Part shown: positions 26,409 through 35,137 of the stretch, piece by piece
How the letters are laid out: each line of letters begins with the position of its first letter
Position numbering within the stretch: the stretch's first letter is position 1
Source of the DNA: Martinezella multihospitum
GTDB taxonomy: Bacteria; Pseudomonadota; Alphaproteobacteria; Rhizobiales; Rhizobiaceae
Length of the DNA: 64,000 nt
NCBI RefSeq assembly: GCF_900094585.1
Contig: NZ_FMAG01000001.1
Location: 1,254,530-1,318,529, forward strand
Reading direction: 5' to 3'
Notes under the pieces: generated by a model
Told to the model about the DNA's origin: nothing
What the model saw: only the letters and a program-made list of their open reading frames with translations
Databases searched by the model: none
Position numbers and translations under genes: made by a program

Positions 26409-26723
26409 ATGCCCCGAGGAGACAAATCCGCCTATACCGACAAGCAGAAGCGTAAGGCCGAACATATCGAGGAAGGCTATGAAGACCGCGGCGTTTCGCG
26501 GGAAGAGGCGGAGCGGCGTGCCTGGGCGACTGTGAACAAGGAAAGCGGCGGTGGCAAGAAGTCCGGCTCCGGTCGCGGCCATTCCGAAAATCACGAATCG
26601 TCCGAAAAGGGCGGCAGGATCGGCGGACGCGCCGCTGCAAGCCGACCCGCCGCGGCGCGCTCCGCCTCTGCAAAGAAGGCGGCTGCGACACGTAAACGCC
26701 ACGAGCACAATACGCATTCCTAG
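26409..26723 (+). CDS. KGG-type small basic protein (annotated elsewhere as plasmid stabilization protein)
   Basis: A 104-residue, very hydrophilic protein. The N-terminal half (MPRGDKSAYTDKQKRKAEHI, then a helix with EEAERRAWATVNKESGGGKKSGSGRG) is a widely conserved alphaproteobacterial sequence often labelled plasmid stabilization protein, without evidence for such a role. The C-terminal half is Ala/Ser/Arg-rich with a KGGRIGGR motif, as in stress-induced KGG proteins. AAGGAG lies before the ATG. The candidate EcfG promoter just upstream fits a stress-response role better than plasmid maintenance. No toxin partner is next to it. Confidence 0.8.
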   Translation: MPRGDKSAYTDKQKRKAEHIEEGYEDRGVSREEAERRAWATVNKESGGGKKSGSGRGHSENHESSEKGGRIGGRAAASRPAAARSASAKKAAATRKRHEHNTHS

Positions 26724-26915
26724 TCATTAGTGAGAACCGGATGCGATCGTTGAGATCCATCGGGCGGTCGCTATGAAGTTCATAGGGCTTCCGGTACATA
26801 TCCCTCCGCCTGTAATCGTCGATTGCCTCTTATCTTTCACGATGTCGACGCTAAATTGCAGTCCTGCGGTGATCATTGCAGCTGATTGCTCTCAATTCCG
26901 GGGAGGGAAAACCGA

Positions 26916-27653
26916 ATGGCCTATGAACTCTATTATTGGGATGGCATTCAGGGGCGCGGCGAATTCGTCCGGCTGGCGCTGGAGGAAGCCGGCGCAGGCT
27001 ATGTCGATGTTTGTCGTGGCCCGGCAAGCAAGGGGCAGGGGATGCCCGCCATGTTCGCCATCATGGATGGTAAGTCCGAGTTCGACCTCCCATTTGCCCC
27101 GCCGTTTCTGAAGGACGGTGATCTGATTATCCCGCATGTGGCGAATATCCTGATGTATCTCGGGCCGAAGCTCGGTCTGGCGCCGAGGGACGAAGGAAAG
27201 CGCCATGTGTTGAACGGCCTGCAATTGACGATCACCGATCTCGTCGCCGAGGTACACGATACGCACCACCCGATCGCGACATCGAAATATTACGAGGATC
27301 AGAAGCAAGAGGCCAAGGCGCGCGCTGCAGAATTCATCGAGAACCGCATTCCCAAGTTCTTCGGCTATTTCGAGAAAGTGCTTCAGCAGAACCCCGATGG
27401 GCCGAGCCATATCTTCGGCGGTGAATTGACCTATGTCGATCTCTCGCTGTTTCAGGTCTATGAGGGGCTGTGCTATGCCTTCCCCCGCGCGACGGTACAT
27501 CTGGATCGCCGATATCCGCATCTGACTGCGCTGCATGGAGCTGTCATGAAACGGCCCAACATTGCTCGCTATCTTCAGTCCGATCGCCGCATTCCCTTCA
27601 ATGAGAACGGCATTTTCCGGCGCTATCCGGAACTGGACAGAGATATGGCGTGA
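26916..27653 (+). CDS. Glutathione S-transferase family protein
   Basis: A 245-residue protein with an N-terminal thioredoxin-like GST domain (MAYELYYWDGIQGRGEFVRL, with Tyr7 in the usual activating position) and an all-helical C-terminal domain (about residues 95-235). The layout resembles sigma/mu-like GSTs. The ribosome binding site GGGGAGGGAA precedes the ATG at 26916; the longer frame from a TTG at 26886 is unnecessary. It is followed after three bases by the methyltransferase-like gene, so they are probably co-transcribed. The physiological substrate is unknown. Confidence 0.85.
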   Translation: MAYELYYWDGIQGRGEFVRLALEEAGAGYVDVCRGPASKGQGMPAMFAIMDGKSEFDLPFAPPFLKDGDLIIPHVANILMYLGPKLGLAPRDEGKRHVLNGLQLTITDLVAEVHDTHHPIATSKYYEDQKQEAKARAAEFIENRIPKFFGYFEKVLQQNPDGPSHIFGGELTYVDLSLFQVYEGLCYAFPRATVHLDRRYPHLTALHGAVMKRPNIARYLQSDRRIPFNENGIFRRYPELDRDMA

Positions 27654-27656
27654 GTG

Positions 27657-28223
27657 ATGCTCATCTATCTATTCATTCCCGCATGCTGGATCGTCTGGTT
27701 GCTGATCTGGCTTTTCGCTTCATTCAGCGTCAAGAGGAGCGTGCGACGGGAGGACCCGCTGTCGCGGCTCGGCAATACCGTGCCGATCTGGATCGGCGCT
27801 TTCCTTCTTGCGGTCAATCCATCCTGGCTGGGTCCCTTGCGGTTTCGCCTCATCCCACAGGATCTCACATCCTACACGATTGGCGCGGCTCTGACCTTCA
27901 TCGGTCTCGGTTTCGCTGTCTGGGCTCGCTATCACATCGGGCGCAACTGGAGTGGCGTGATCACTCTCAAGGAGGATCACGCGCTCATTCGCTCCGGTCC
28001 CTATGCGCTTGTGCGGCACCCGATCTATTCCGGTCTGATGCTAGCCATTATCGGCTCGGCAATTGCGCGTGGTGACATCGCGGCCGTCCTTGCGATCATC
28101 GCGGTGCTCTATGCCGTATTGCGCCGCGTGCAAATCGAGGAAAGCTGGATGAATGAGACGTTCGGCTCGGCCTATGCCGACTATAAGGCCAGCACGCCGG
28201 CGCTGATCCCGTTTCTGGCGTAG
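27657..28223 (+). CDS. Isoprenylcysteine carboxyl methyltransferase (ICMT)-like membrane protein
   Basis: A 188-residue membrane protein with four to five spans. The C-terminal region has the family signature GPYALVRHPIYSGLMLAI and a second conserved segment around EESWMNETFGSAYADYKAST. Bacterial ICMT-like proteins are S-adenosylmethionine-dependent methyltransferases of unknown substrates, since protein prenylation is absent. A GTG three bases upstream (27654) is an alternative start. It is coupled to the GST gene and ends two bases from the stop of the converging ligD-type gene, without a terminator. Confidence 0.82.
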   Translation: MLIYLFIPACWIVWLLIWLFASFSVKRSVRREDPLSRLGNTVPIWIGAFLLAVNPSWLGPLRFRLIPQDLTSYTIGAALTFIGLGFAVWARYHIGRNWSGVITLKEDHALIRSGPYALVRHPIYSGLMLAIIGSAIARGDIAAVLAIIAVLYAVLRRVQIEESWMNETFGSAYADYKASTPALIPFLA

Positions 28224-28225
28224 CG

Positions 28226-29113
28226 TCAAACCTTGAGCGGCGATGCCGCCTTGAAAAAATCGGCCCAGGGATCCGTGCTCGATTGGCCGAGACACGATGC
28301 TGCATTCCTGACGGTAAAGGATGACGGCCCGATCCTGTCGTCCAGCTCCTCCCAATTGACCGGCATCGAAATGGCGGCGCCCTTTCTTGCGCGTGTCGAA
28401 TAGGGGGCCACGGCAGTATTGCCGCGACCGTTGCGCAGATAATCGATGAAGATATGGCCCGCCCGCTTCGCTTTGCTGGCGACAGACAAATATGTTTCCG
28501 GGCTATCGGCACTCATTGCATGGGCGATTGCTTCGGCAGCATCCTTGACCTGCGGCCAGGTCGCCTGCGGCTTGACGGATGCGACCACATGCAAGCCCTT
28601 GCCGCCGGAAGTCTTGACGAAGGAGTTGAGCCCCAGGGTCGAAAAGCGCTCCCTGATCTCTTTCGCCGCGGTCACGACCTTGCTCCAGACGACATCCTCG
28701 CCGGGGTCGAGGTCCATGACGATCATGTCGGGCTTTTCCCAATGATCCGTCGTCGTGCCCCAGGGGTGAATTTCCAGCGCGGCAGATTGGACAAGGGCTG
28801 CCAGACCATCGAAATCCCCAATCTTCAGGAGCTTTGCAGCGTCTTTGTCTTCTGGGTCGGCAATCTCCTCTATATGCGGGTTGATGCCTTTCCAGGCATG
28901 TTTCTGGAAGAAGCGCGGTCCATCGATACCATCCGGACACCGCAGGAGGGCGAGGGGACGGTTGACGACGAAAGGCGTCATTCGCCGCCAGGCCAGGGCG
29001 TAGTAATCAAGAAGGTCCTGCTTGCTGATCTCATCGCCGGGCCAGTAGATTCGTTCCGGATGGGTCAATTCGACTGACGTCGTGATGCCGTCGGGAATGG
29101 GCGTCCTTGCCAT
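28226..29113 (-). CDS. Stand-alone LigD-type DNA polymerase domain (NHEJ primase-polymerase)
   Basis: A 295-residue protein covering only the polymerase domain of LigD. Typical motifs are THPERIYWP near residues 17-25, RCPDGIDGPRFFQKH at 58-72, the metal-binding Asp134 and Asp136 in MDLDPGED, and SGGKGLHVV. The family adds ribo- or deoxynucleotides at double-strand break ends during non-homologous end joining. Neither the ligase nor the nuclease domain nor a Ku gene is adjacent. Three in-frame ATGs compete (29128, 29119, 29113); GGAG nine bases upstream favours 29113. The frame happens to stay open into the SDR gene, but that extension is not protein-like. Confidence 0.88.
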   Translation of the reverse strand: MARTPIPDGITTSVELTHPERIYWPGDEISKQDLLDYYALAWRRMTPFVVNRPLALLRCPDGIDGPRFFQKHAWKGINPHIEEIADPEDKDAAKLLKIGDFDGLAALVQSAALEIHPWGTTTDHWEKPDMIVMDLDPGEDVVWSKVVTAAKEIRERFSTLGLNSFVKTSGGKGLHVVASVKPQATWPQVKDAAEAIAHAMSADSPETYLSVASKAKRAGHIFIDYLRNGRGNTAVAPYSTRARKGAAISMPVNWEELDDRIGPSSFTVRNAASCLGQSSTDPWADFFKAASPLKV

Positions 29114-29149
29114 CTGCATGCGCTCCATCTTCTGCGACGCGAAGGCGTC

Positions 29150-29179
29150 GTGCCGGGCAAGACTAGCATTGCCCGGCAC
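29150..29179 (-). terminator. Hairpin between the SDR gene and the ligD-type gene
   Basis: On the minus strand an 11-bp perfect stem (GTGCCGGGCAA with TTGCCCGGCAC) and an 8-nt loop lie 24 nt past the SDR stop and 37 nt before the ligD-type start. No T tract follows. It may end SDR transcription, which would give the ligD-type gene its own promoter. Confidence 0.5.
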
Positions 29180-29202
29180 ACAAAGCGACCGATGGCCGTG
29201 TC

Positions 29203-29997
29203 TTACGGCATGAGCTGACCGCCATTGACCTCGATGATCTGGCCGGTGATGTAGCCGGACAGCGTCGGAGAGGCGAGGAAGAGGTAGGCGCCGACACAAT
29301 CTTCCGACGTGCCGACAAAGCCCATGGGGATCGTTTTGCGCTGCAGCTCCATCTGCTCGTCGTTGGTGTAGCGCTCGTGGAATGGCGTCGCGATAACACC
29401 GGGTGCTACCGCGTTGACGCGGATCTTGTCGTTGACGAATTCCTTGGCGTGGCCATGGGTAATGGTCGAGACGAAGCCTTTGGAAGCCGCATAGAGGATC
29501 GCACCGTTGCCGCCGCCATTGCGCGCGGCGATCGAGGTCGTGTTGATGACGAAGCCGCCCTGCTTCTTGAGATGAGGATGAGCGGCACGGGTCGCCGCAA
29601 GCACGGAGCGGGCGTTGAGGTTCATCACCCGCTCGTAATGCGCATCCGTCATATCGGCGGTAGGAAGCCGTCCCAGCATGCCGCCGGCATTGTTGACCAG
29701 GCCGTCCAGGCCGCCCAAAGCTTCGGCTGCGTCCTTGACCACACGTTCGGTCTCGCCATCTCGGGAGACGTCGCCCTGGATGAGATGCACTGTTCCTCCG
29801 CCAGCCTTGATTTCCTCGGCCAGCTTTTCCGCCGGCTCGCGGCTCGCATTGAAGTGCAGGCCGATCTTCATGCCCTGTGCGGCAAAGGCGCGTGCCACGG
29901 CAGCGCCGATGCCGGTTGAAGCGCCCGTTATCAATACTCTTTTGCCGGCAAGATCGGGAATGCGAATGGACGCAAGCGATTGCGCGAGTTCTGCCAT
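29203..29997 (-). CDS. Short-chain dehydrogenase/reductase
   Basis: A 264-residue classical SDR. The cofactor motif TGASTGIG lies at about residues 24-31, NNAGG at 101-105, the catalytic Ser in INTTSIAARNGGG, and YAASKG with the active Tyr and Lys near 167-172. The C-terminus ITGQIIEVNGGQLMP is typical of FabG-like enzymes. The cofactor and substrate are not predictable. It stands upstream of the ligD-type gene with a hairpin between, and no pathway genes are adjacent. Confidence 0.88.
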   Translation of the reverse strand: MAELAQSLASIRIPDLAGKRVLITGASTGIGAAVARAFAAQGMKIGLHFNASREPAEKLAEEIKAGGGTVHLIQGDVSRDGETERVVKDAAEALGGLDGLVNNAGGMLGRLPTADMTDAHYERVMNLNARSVLAATRAAHPHLKKQGGFVINTTSIAARNGGGNGAILYAASKGFVSTITHGHAKEFVNDKIRVNAVAPGVIATPFHERYTNDEQMELQRKTIPMGFVGTSEDCVGAYLFLASPTLSGYITGQIIEVNGGQLMP

Positions 29998-30165
29998 GAC
30001 GACTCCTCCTGAACGTCAATCAATCATATGACGAAATATGCTCCGTCATATCAGGCTCGGGGGGCGAAAGGCAATCATGCCGGGGTCGACAAAAGGACGC
30101 GATGTCTGCCGGCAGACTGGCTGAGATGATGGCGCGAGGCTGGATTCAGCAATGATAGGCGCGCT

Positions 30166-31032
30166 TTAATGCGGATCGCGGAGACGTGTCGTGTTGAGCA
30201 AATTGATGGCTCCTGCATTGATTGTGCGGTGTTCGCTTCTCATGGCGCTGACGCGGTCTCGCAAGAGGAGGCCCGTCAATCGGGATAGCCGAAAGAACAG
30301 CCGGCTAGTTTCGACGAAGACCCGAAAGGGCATCACGGTCAGATAATGCGCGCGGGATCGATGGTAGCGCCTCAGCGGCAGTATGCCCTGGATTTGCGAC
30401 GGCAGATCGAGTTGCTGATTGATGGGAACGGGGGTCACGAAAGCTGACGTAAGACCCTGGAAGAATTCGAGATCGAAGGCGAGATCGAACGGCAGTCGCA
30501 TCGGCAGGAGCTTTTCGACGAACCATCGGGCGGCCCGCCGGTTGATGAGGTAGGCGCCCGATCCCTTTTCCCGGGTCAAGGCGATCGCCAGGCTGCGGCT
30601 CTCGGTGAGCTTGCAGACGCCGAACTTCCTGCCGCTGCTCACGGTCGACAGGCGCAGAATATCCCACTGTGCTCTCCGCCTCAGTGCTGCCTCGATAATA
30701 TCGACGATATCAGATGGGAATTCGAGATCGTCCTCAAGGACCAGAGCGAACTCGCCTTGCGAGGCAAGCAACCGCCGAGCACATTCCACATGGCTCAGAT
30801 AGCAGCCGACCTCTCCGGGGTTGCGCCGGCGACCGTGCATGAAGCGAAACGAGAACTCGCTGAACTCCGGCGTCGGAAAATCGATCGAGCTCCCATCGAC
30901 CGCGGCCACGCGTTCGAACCGAAGGCCGACTTGCTCCAGCTTTGCACGCATAGCGGTCAAACGATCATCCGCGCGGTCCAGGTTGATCAAAAATACTCTC
31001 AGCGAATCCGCGGTCAGTCTTGCATCATTCAT
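30166..31032 (-). CDS. Glycosyltransferase family 25 (LPS biosynthesis type)
   Basis: A 288-residue protein. The N-terminal RVFLINLDRADDRL and the acidic EDD in FALVLEDDLEFPSD are the signatures of family 25, which includes LPS galactosyl- and glucosyltransferases such as Lex1/LgtA types. GEVGCYLSHVECARRLL is also conserved. I place the start at the ATG at 31032 because the upstream 56 codons of the open frame are not family-like. It is monocistronic. The acceptor is probably a surface polysaccharide, but no other LPS gene is nearby. Confidence 0.83.
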   Translation of the reverse strand: MNDARLTADSLRVFLINLDRADDRLTAMRAKLEQVGLRFERVAAVDGSSIDFPTPEFSEFSFRFMHGRRRNPGEVGCYLSHVECARRLLASQGEFALVLEDDLEFPSDIVDIIEAALRRRAQWDILRLSTVSSGRKFGVCKLTESRSLAIALTREKGSGAYLINRRAARWFVEKLLPMRLPFDLAFDLEFFQGLTSAFVTPVPINQQLDLPSQIQGILPLRRYHRSRAHYLTVMPFRVFVETSRLFFRLSRLTGLLLRDRVSAMRSEHRTINAGAINLLNTTRLRDPH

Positions 31033-31620
31033 GCCTTCATCCACTTCAAGATCGAAGCAGCAGCGCCACTTTCCGGAAGCGAACATGACCAATACAGCTG
31101 ACAGCAGCCTTACACGGCAGATAGCGGAAGGGCGCCCGGGAATTGCCGGGCGGGAATTATAGCTCTTGCTGGCGAATGCTTGAGAAGCCGACCCCTTCAT
31201 GTCCGAGATATTGCGAAGCAGAAATATCGAGATGCGGTTTCAACCGCAGCGATGACGACGGCAGCCTTGTATCACTGGCTTCCACTATCGGATGAGAGGG
31301 AAAGCTGAGCTGAAAGCCGTTGCTTAGCTGCCGGCATAAGCGAGACCTTCCAGTCGCCGCATCTCAATGGTCGGTTTAAGCTTGTTGGAAGATTCTGCCA
31401 TAACACCTTGAATCAGCGTCACTTCCCGGGAAGCTAAACCTCTTGTTTCGGGTGAGCCGTATCTGCCGTGTACGAAACTACGCGAGGAATGACACGAAAC
31501 GATCTAGCGTGGCAGCGTTGCGGCAGATAAGGAGGACGCAAGGAAAGCCGGCGTTTGTGCCCCTTCACGATGGGGCGATGGCGACGCGGCTTTCGACAAC
31601 AGAGAGAGACCGAACATATC
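31033..31620. other. 588-nt intergenic region between GT25 and RidA
   Basis: The two genes are divergent, so both promoters lie here. I see no convincing coding frame and only a short GCCCGG/CCGGGC hairpin near 31134-31151. The sequence near RidA is purine-rich, with a weak GAGAGAG ribosome binding site. Nothing else can be supported. Confidence 0.45.
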
Positions 31621-32016
31621 ATGAGCAAGAACAAGCTGATCCGTTTCGATGTCGCCGACAGCCAGGCCGGCGGCCAGCGTCGCCCCTTCGCAAAGGCCGT
31701 CAGGGCAGGTGACTTCGTCTATGTCTCGGGCCAGGTTCCGACGATCAACGGTGAAATCATCACGGGCAACATCGTCACGCAGACCGAGCAGGTCATCGCC
31801 AATATCAAGGATGTTCTTGCTCTTGCCGATTGCACGCTCGAGCACGTGGTAAAGGTCAACGTGTGGCTGGATGATGCTCGCGATTTCTCGAGCTTCAACG
31901 CCGTCTTCGAGAAGCATTTCATCGATCATCCGCCCGCACGCTCGACCGTGCAATCGCCGATGATGGTCGACGTGAAGGTCGAAATGGACGTCATCGCCTA
32001 CAAGCCGCTGGACTGA
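31621..32016 (+). CDS. RidA family enamine/imine deaminase
   Basis: A 131-residue RidA/YjgF/UK114 protein. It has the usual length and the conserved FVYVSGQVP near residues 36-44 and RSTVQSPMMVDVKVEMDVIAY at the end (given in parts), where the arginine binds the carboxylate of the imine. RidA proteins hydrolyse reactive 2-aminoacrylate and related imines to keto acids. The start at 31621 is family-consistent; the open frame upstream is not. It precedes the ABC transporter operon on the same strand by 423 nt, so it is probably independent. Confidence 0.87.
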   Translation: MSKNKLIRFDVADSQAGGQRRPFAKAVRAGDFVYVSGQVPTINGEIITGNIVTQTEQVIANIKDVLALADCTLEHVVKVNVWLDDARDFSSFNAVFEKHFIDHPPARSTVQSPMMVDVKVEMDVIAYKPLD

Positions 32017-32352
32017 GCGAGCACAGTTTACGGTTTTGATTGCGGTGCGGCCCTTGCTGCATCGCAATCCCGATTCCCATCATTCTGCTCGATCCGTCGC
32101 GCGGCAGATGGGATGATTTCTCTCCCGAGCATCTGAGTTACAAATCCCGATGCCGCCGGCATGTCTGTTTCGGCATCGCCGGATCCTATCCCATTTTCTC
32201 GACTTTTCGCTACGCCGCAGATCCGCGTGACCGCGGCTCGCTTTCTGCTGCCACTAGGCCATAGCCTCGATATCTCCACGCAATTACCGGTGGCGAGAGG
32301 TCGCTTCTCGCACGTCTCAGACATTCCCGTGAAGCTCCAAATCAATGCCTGT

Positions 32353-32365
32353 TGATTTCCAATCA
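32353..32365. promoter_or_regulatory. Palindrome TGATT-N3-AATCA upstream of the ABC operon
   Basis: Perfect 5-bp arms with a TCC centre, 75 nt before the start of the binding-protein gene. It shares the TGATT/AATCA half-site with the element at 32396. A possible operator for the ROK repressor encoded at the other end of the cluster. Confidence 0.35.
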
Positions 32366-32395
32366 GCGATTGACGAGTCTCAAAACTCACGATTA

Positions 32396-32408
32396 AATCA
32401 ATTTGATT
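32396..32408. promoter_or_regulatory. Palindrome AATCAATTTGATT upstream of the ABC operon
   Basis: A perfect 13-bp odd palindrome 32 nt before the ATG, close to where transcription or translation would begin. It shares the AATCA/TGATT half-sites with the element at 32353. The purine-rich ribosome binding site AGAGGGG follows. Confidence 0.4.
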
Positions 32409-32439
32409 GACTACTCCAAAACAGCAAGAGGGGCTGAAA

Positions 32440-34131
32440 ATGGGAATGAGGAAAAAGTCATTGCGCAATCTATTTCAACGGACATCATTGGCAGCAGTGG
32501 CGTTTGGCGCTTCGCTGGCATTCGGCGCTGGCATCGTGTCTGCGGCTGAATCCGTGTTGACGATGCACATCGAAGAGCAGACCAGCTGGGTCAGCAACTT
32601 CAATCCCTTCGATCTGGCCGGTCGCCGCCAGAGCACGATGGATTTCATCTACGAGCCACTGGTCATCTTCAACGCCAATGACGGCGGCAAGCCGGTCTGG
32701 CGGCTGGCGACCAGCTACAAATTCTCCGATGATCTGCTGTCGATCACCTATGAGCTGCGCCCCGGCGTGAAATGGTCGGATGGCCAGCCGCTGACCTCGG
32801 CCGACGTGAAGTACACGATCGACCTGATGCTGAAGAACTCGGCCGTCGATACCGTCGGCGTTGGCCAGACCGTCGCCTCCGTCGAAGCACCGTCGCCGAC
32901 AGAGGTGACGATCAAGCTCAAGGCCGTGAATTCGGAATTCCCGGAATCGCTTGCCGATCTCGCGGTCGTGCCCGAGCATATCTGGAAGGGCGTTGCCGAT
33001 CCCGTCGCCTTCAAGAATGAAAAGCCCGTCGGCTCCGGCCCGATGACCGAAGTTCGCCGCTTCACGCCGCAGGTCTACGAACAGTGCCGCAACCCGAACT
33101 ACTGGGATGCTGCGTCGCTTCATGTGGATTGCCTGCGTCTGCCGCAGATTTCGGGTAACGACCAGATGCTGGCGCTGCTTCCGGAAGGCACTGTCGACTG
33201 GATCGGCTCATTCCTGCCGCAGATCGACAAGACTTTCGTCGCGCTCGACCCGCAGCACAATGGCTACTGGCAGCCGCCGGCGGAAACCGTCGCCTTCCAG
33301 ATGAACTTCAAGTCGAGCAATGCCGGCAATCTCGAGGCCTTCAAGGATATCAATTTCCGCCACGCCTTCAGCCTGGCGATGGACCGCAAGTCGATGGTCG
33401 ATATTGCCGGCTTCGGCTATCCGGTCGTCAACCTGCATGCGAGTGGCCTGCCACCGCGCTTCGAAAGCTGGCGCAACAAGGCTGCTGAAGGCGACAAGGA
33501 CGCCTTCATGGGCTTCGACACCGACAAGGCGAACAAGATCCTCGACGATGCCGGCTACAAGAAGGGCGCCGATGGCTTCCGCACCACGCCGAGTGGCAAG
33601 CCGATCACCTTCCCGATCATCGTGCCGAACGGCTGGACCGACTGGATCGATGCCGTGCAGATCGCCGTCGAAGGCTTGCGTGCGGCAGGCATCAATGCCT
33701 CCGTCGCCACGCCCGAATACGAGCAGTGGCGCAAGCAGCTTCTTGATGGCAGCTTCGATGTCGTCATGAACTCGCGCGCCGATAGCGCCACCCCGTTCCA
33801 GGGCTATTACCAGAGCCTGTCGACGGCCTATGCCGGCAAGCTCACGGTCTCCGCGCCGCGCTATTCCAACCCGAAGCTCGATGCACTCTTCGATCAATAT
33901 CTGAAGTCGTCTTCCGATGGTGATCATAAGAAGATCTTCAACGACATTCAGGTTCTGATCGCCGATGATTTCCCGGTCGTTCCCGTCTTCAACGGCCCGA
34001 CCTGGTATCAGTATTCCAGCAAGCGTTTCACCGGTTGGGTCACCGACAAGGAGCCGGTGATGAACCCGGAAAATCACGACAACAACCGCATGCGTCTCAT
34101 GCATCTGCTGCGTCTCAAGCCGGTCCAATAA
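32440..34131 (+). CDS. ABC transporter substrate-binding protein, family 5 (Opp/Dpp type)
   Basis: A 563-residue periplasmic binding protein with a signal peptide (basic start MGMRKKSLRN, hydrophobic core to about residue 35, AxA-like site before AESVL). It belongs to SBP family 5: YEPLVIF near residue 73, LRPGVKWSDGQPLTSADVKY and the late FPVVPVFNGPTWYQYSS region are typical. Family 5 proteins bind peptides, nickel and also oligosaccharides such as chitobiose or cellobiose. The linked hexosaminidase and ROK regulator make an N-acetylated oligosaccharide the likeliest ligand. AGAGGGG precedes the ATG at 32440. Confidence 0.87.
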   Translation: MGMRKKSLRNLFQRTSLAAVAFGASLAFGAGIVSAAESVLTMHIEEQTSWVSNFNPFDLAGRRQSTMDFIYEPLVIFNANDGGKPVWRLATSYKFSDDLLSITYELRPGVKWSDGQPLTSADVKYTIDLMLKNSAVDTVGVGQTVASVEAPSPTEVTIKLKAVNSEFPESLADLAVVPEHIWKGVADPVAFKNEKPVGSGPMTEVRRFTPQVYEQCRNPNYWDAASLHVDCLRLPQISGNDQMLALLPEGTVDWIGSFLPQIDKTFVALDPQHNGYWQPPAETVAFQMNFKSSNAGNLEAFKDINFRHAFSLAMDRKSMVDIAGFGYPVVNLHASGLPPRFESWRNKAAEGDKDAFMGFDTDKANKILDDAGYKKGADGFRTTPSGKPITFPIIVPNGWTDWIDAVQIAVEGLRAAGINASVATPEYEQWRKQLLDGSFDVVMNSRADSATPFQGYYQSLSTAYAGKLTVSAPRYSNPKLDALFDQYLKSSSDGDHKKIFNDIQVLIADDFPVVPVFNGPTWYQYSSKRFTGWVTDKEPVMNPENHDNNRMRLMHLLRLKPVQ

Positions 34132-34153
34132 GACCACAGCGAAGGAAGCAGAC

Positions 34154-35137
34154 ATGCGTGTTTCAAGCCGGCGCCTCGGCGTCTATGCGGTGGCCTTGGC
34201 CTTCGCGATCGTCGTGAACTTCATTCTTCCCCGGCTTATGCCGGGGAGTCCCGTCGACGCCATGGTTGCCCAGCTCGGGCCGCGGGCCACACCCGCGGCC
34301 GTGGAGGCGATCAAGGCCCGTTTCGGCGAGATCGATCAGCCGATCATGATGCAGTTCCTCGACTATCTCAAAGGCCTTGCCACCTTCGACCTTGGCGTTT
34401 CGGTCAAATATTACCCGCAGACGGTGGTCCAGGTGCTGAGCCGGGCCACTCTGTGGACCATCTTCCTGGTAGTAACGGCGATCATCTTTTCGCTGTGCGT
34501 TGGCGTCATTCTCGGCGCTGTGGCCGCCTGGAGGCGCGGCGGGCGGTTCGATACGGTCGTATCGCCCTTCGCCGTGATCCTGTTCTCGATACCGCCCGTC
34601 ATTGTTGCGCTCACGACGCTGTTCGTCTTTGCCGTGTCGCTGCGCTGGTTCCCGGTGGGATATGCCTATGATCCCAATCTCGATCCGGGTTTCAATTTCA
34701 CCTTCTTCGGCAGCGTTTTCGTGCATGCCATCCTGCCGGTGCTGACGCTGTCGCCATTCCTGATCGGCGAGTTCCAGACCACCATGCGCTCGGCGATGAT
34801 CGTCGTGCTTGGCGAGGATTACGTGACGATGGGGCGGGCCAAGGGCCTCAGCAATCTCGCCGTCATGTTCGGCTATGGTGCGCGCAATGCGCTGCTGCCT
34901 GTCCTCACCAATCTTGCGCTGATACTCGGCGCCGTCTTCGGCGGTTCGATCGTCACCGAGATCGTCTTCAACTATCCCGGTCTCGGCCTGACATTGTTTA
35001 CCGCTAGCGTGGCGCGAGACTATCCCGTCATTCAGGGGCAATTGCTGCTGATGACGCTCGCGACCCTCGGCGCCAATTTCCTGGTCGACATCCTCTACGG
35101 TCTTGTCGATCCGCGTTTGCGGGAGGGCAGCCGATGA
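34154..35137 (+). CDS. ABC transporter permease, DppB type
   Basis: A 327-residue permease with about six spans. It has the DppB-like N-terminus (FILPRLMPGSPVDAMVAQLG), the periplasmic first loop, and the EAA motif near GEDYVTMGRAKGLSNLAVMFGYGARNALLP (shown in part). GAAGGAAG precedes the ATG, 22 nt after the binding-protein stop. The stop overlaps the next permease by ATGA. It forms the channel with the DppC-type partner. Confidence 0.93.
   Translation: MRVSSRRLGVYAVALAFAIVVNFILPRLMPGSPVDAMVAQLGPRATPAAVEAIKARFGEIDQPIMMQFLDYLKGLATFDLGVSVKYYPQTVVQVLSRATLWTIFLVVTAIIFSLCVGVILGAVAAWRRGGRFDTVVSPFAVILFSIPPVIVALTTLFVFAVSLRWFPVGYAYDPNLDPGFNFTFFGSVFVHAILPVLTLSPFLIGEFQTTMRSAMIVVLGEDYVTMGRAKGLSNLAVMFGYGARNALLPVLTNLALILGAVFGGSIVTEIVFNYPGLGLTLFTASVARDYPVIQGQLLLMTLATLGANFLVDILYGLVDPRLREGSR

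Larger units (their letters stand above)
32017..32439. other. 423-nt region upstream of the oligosaccharide ABC operon
   Basis: No gene is supported. The last 100 nt are AT-rich and carry two small palindromes, given as separate entries, that could be operators of the ABC/hexosaminidase operon. The first 250 nt show nothing distinctive. Confidence 0.5.

Noticed and set aside
26409..26723. Plasmid maintenance or toxin-antitoxin locus
   Set aside because: The name plasmid stabilization protein is a carry-over annotation. No partner gene, partition gene or replication origin is present.
28226..30019. A single 597-codon minus-strand open frame across the ligD-type and SDR genes
   Set aside because: Only the part after 29128 is protein-like. 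The upstream part lies in another frame of the SDR gene and is rich in His/Arg/Cys without family resemblance. A real fusion is not supported.
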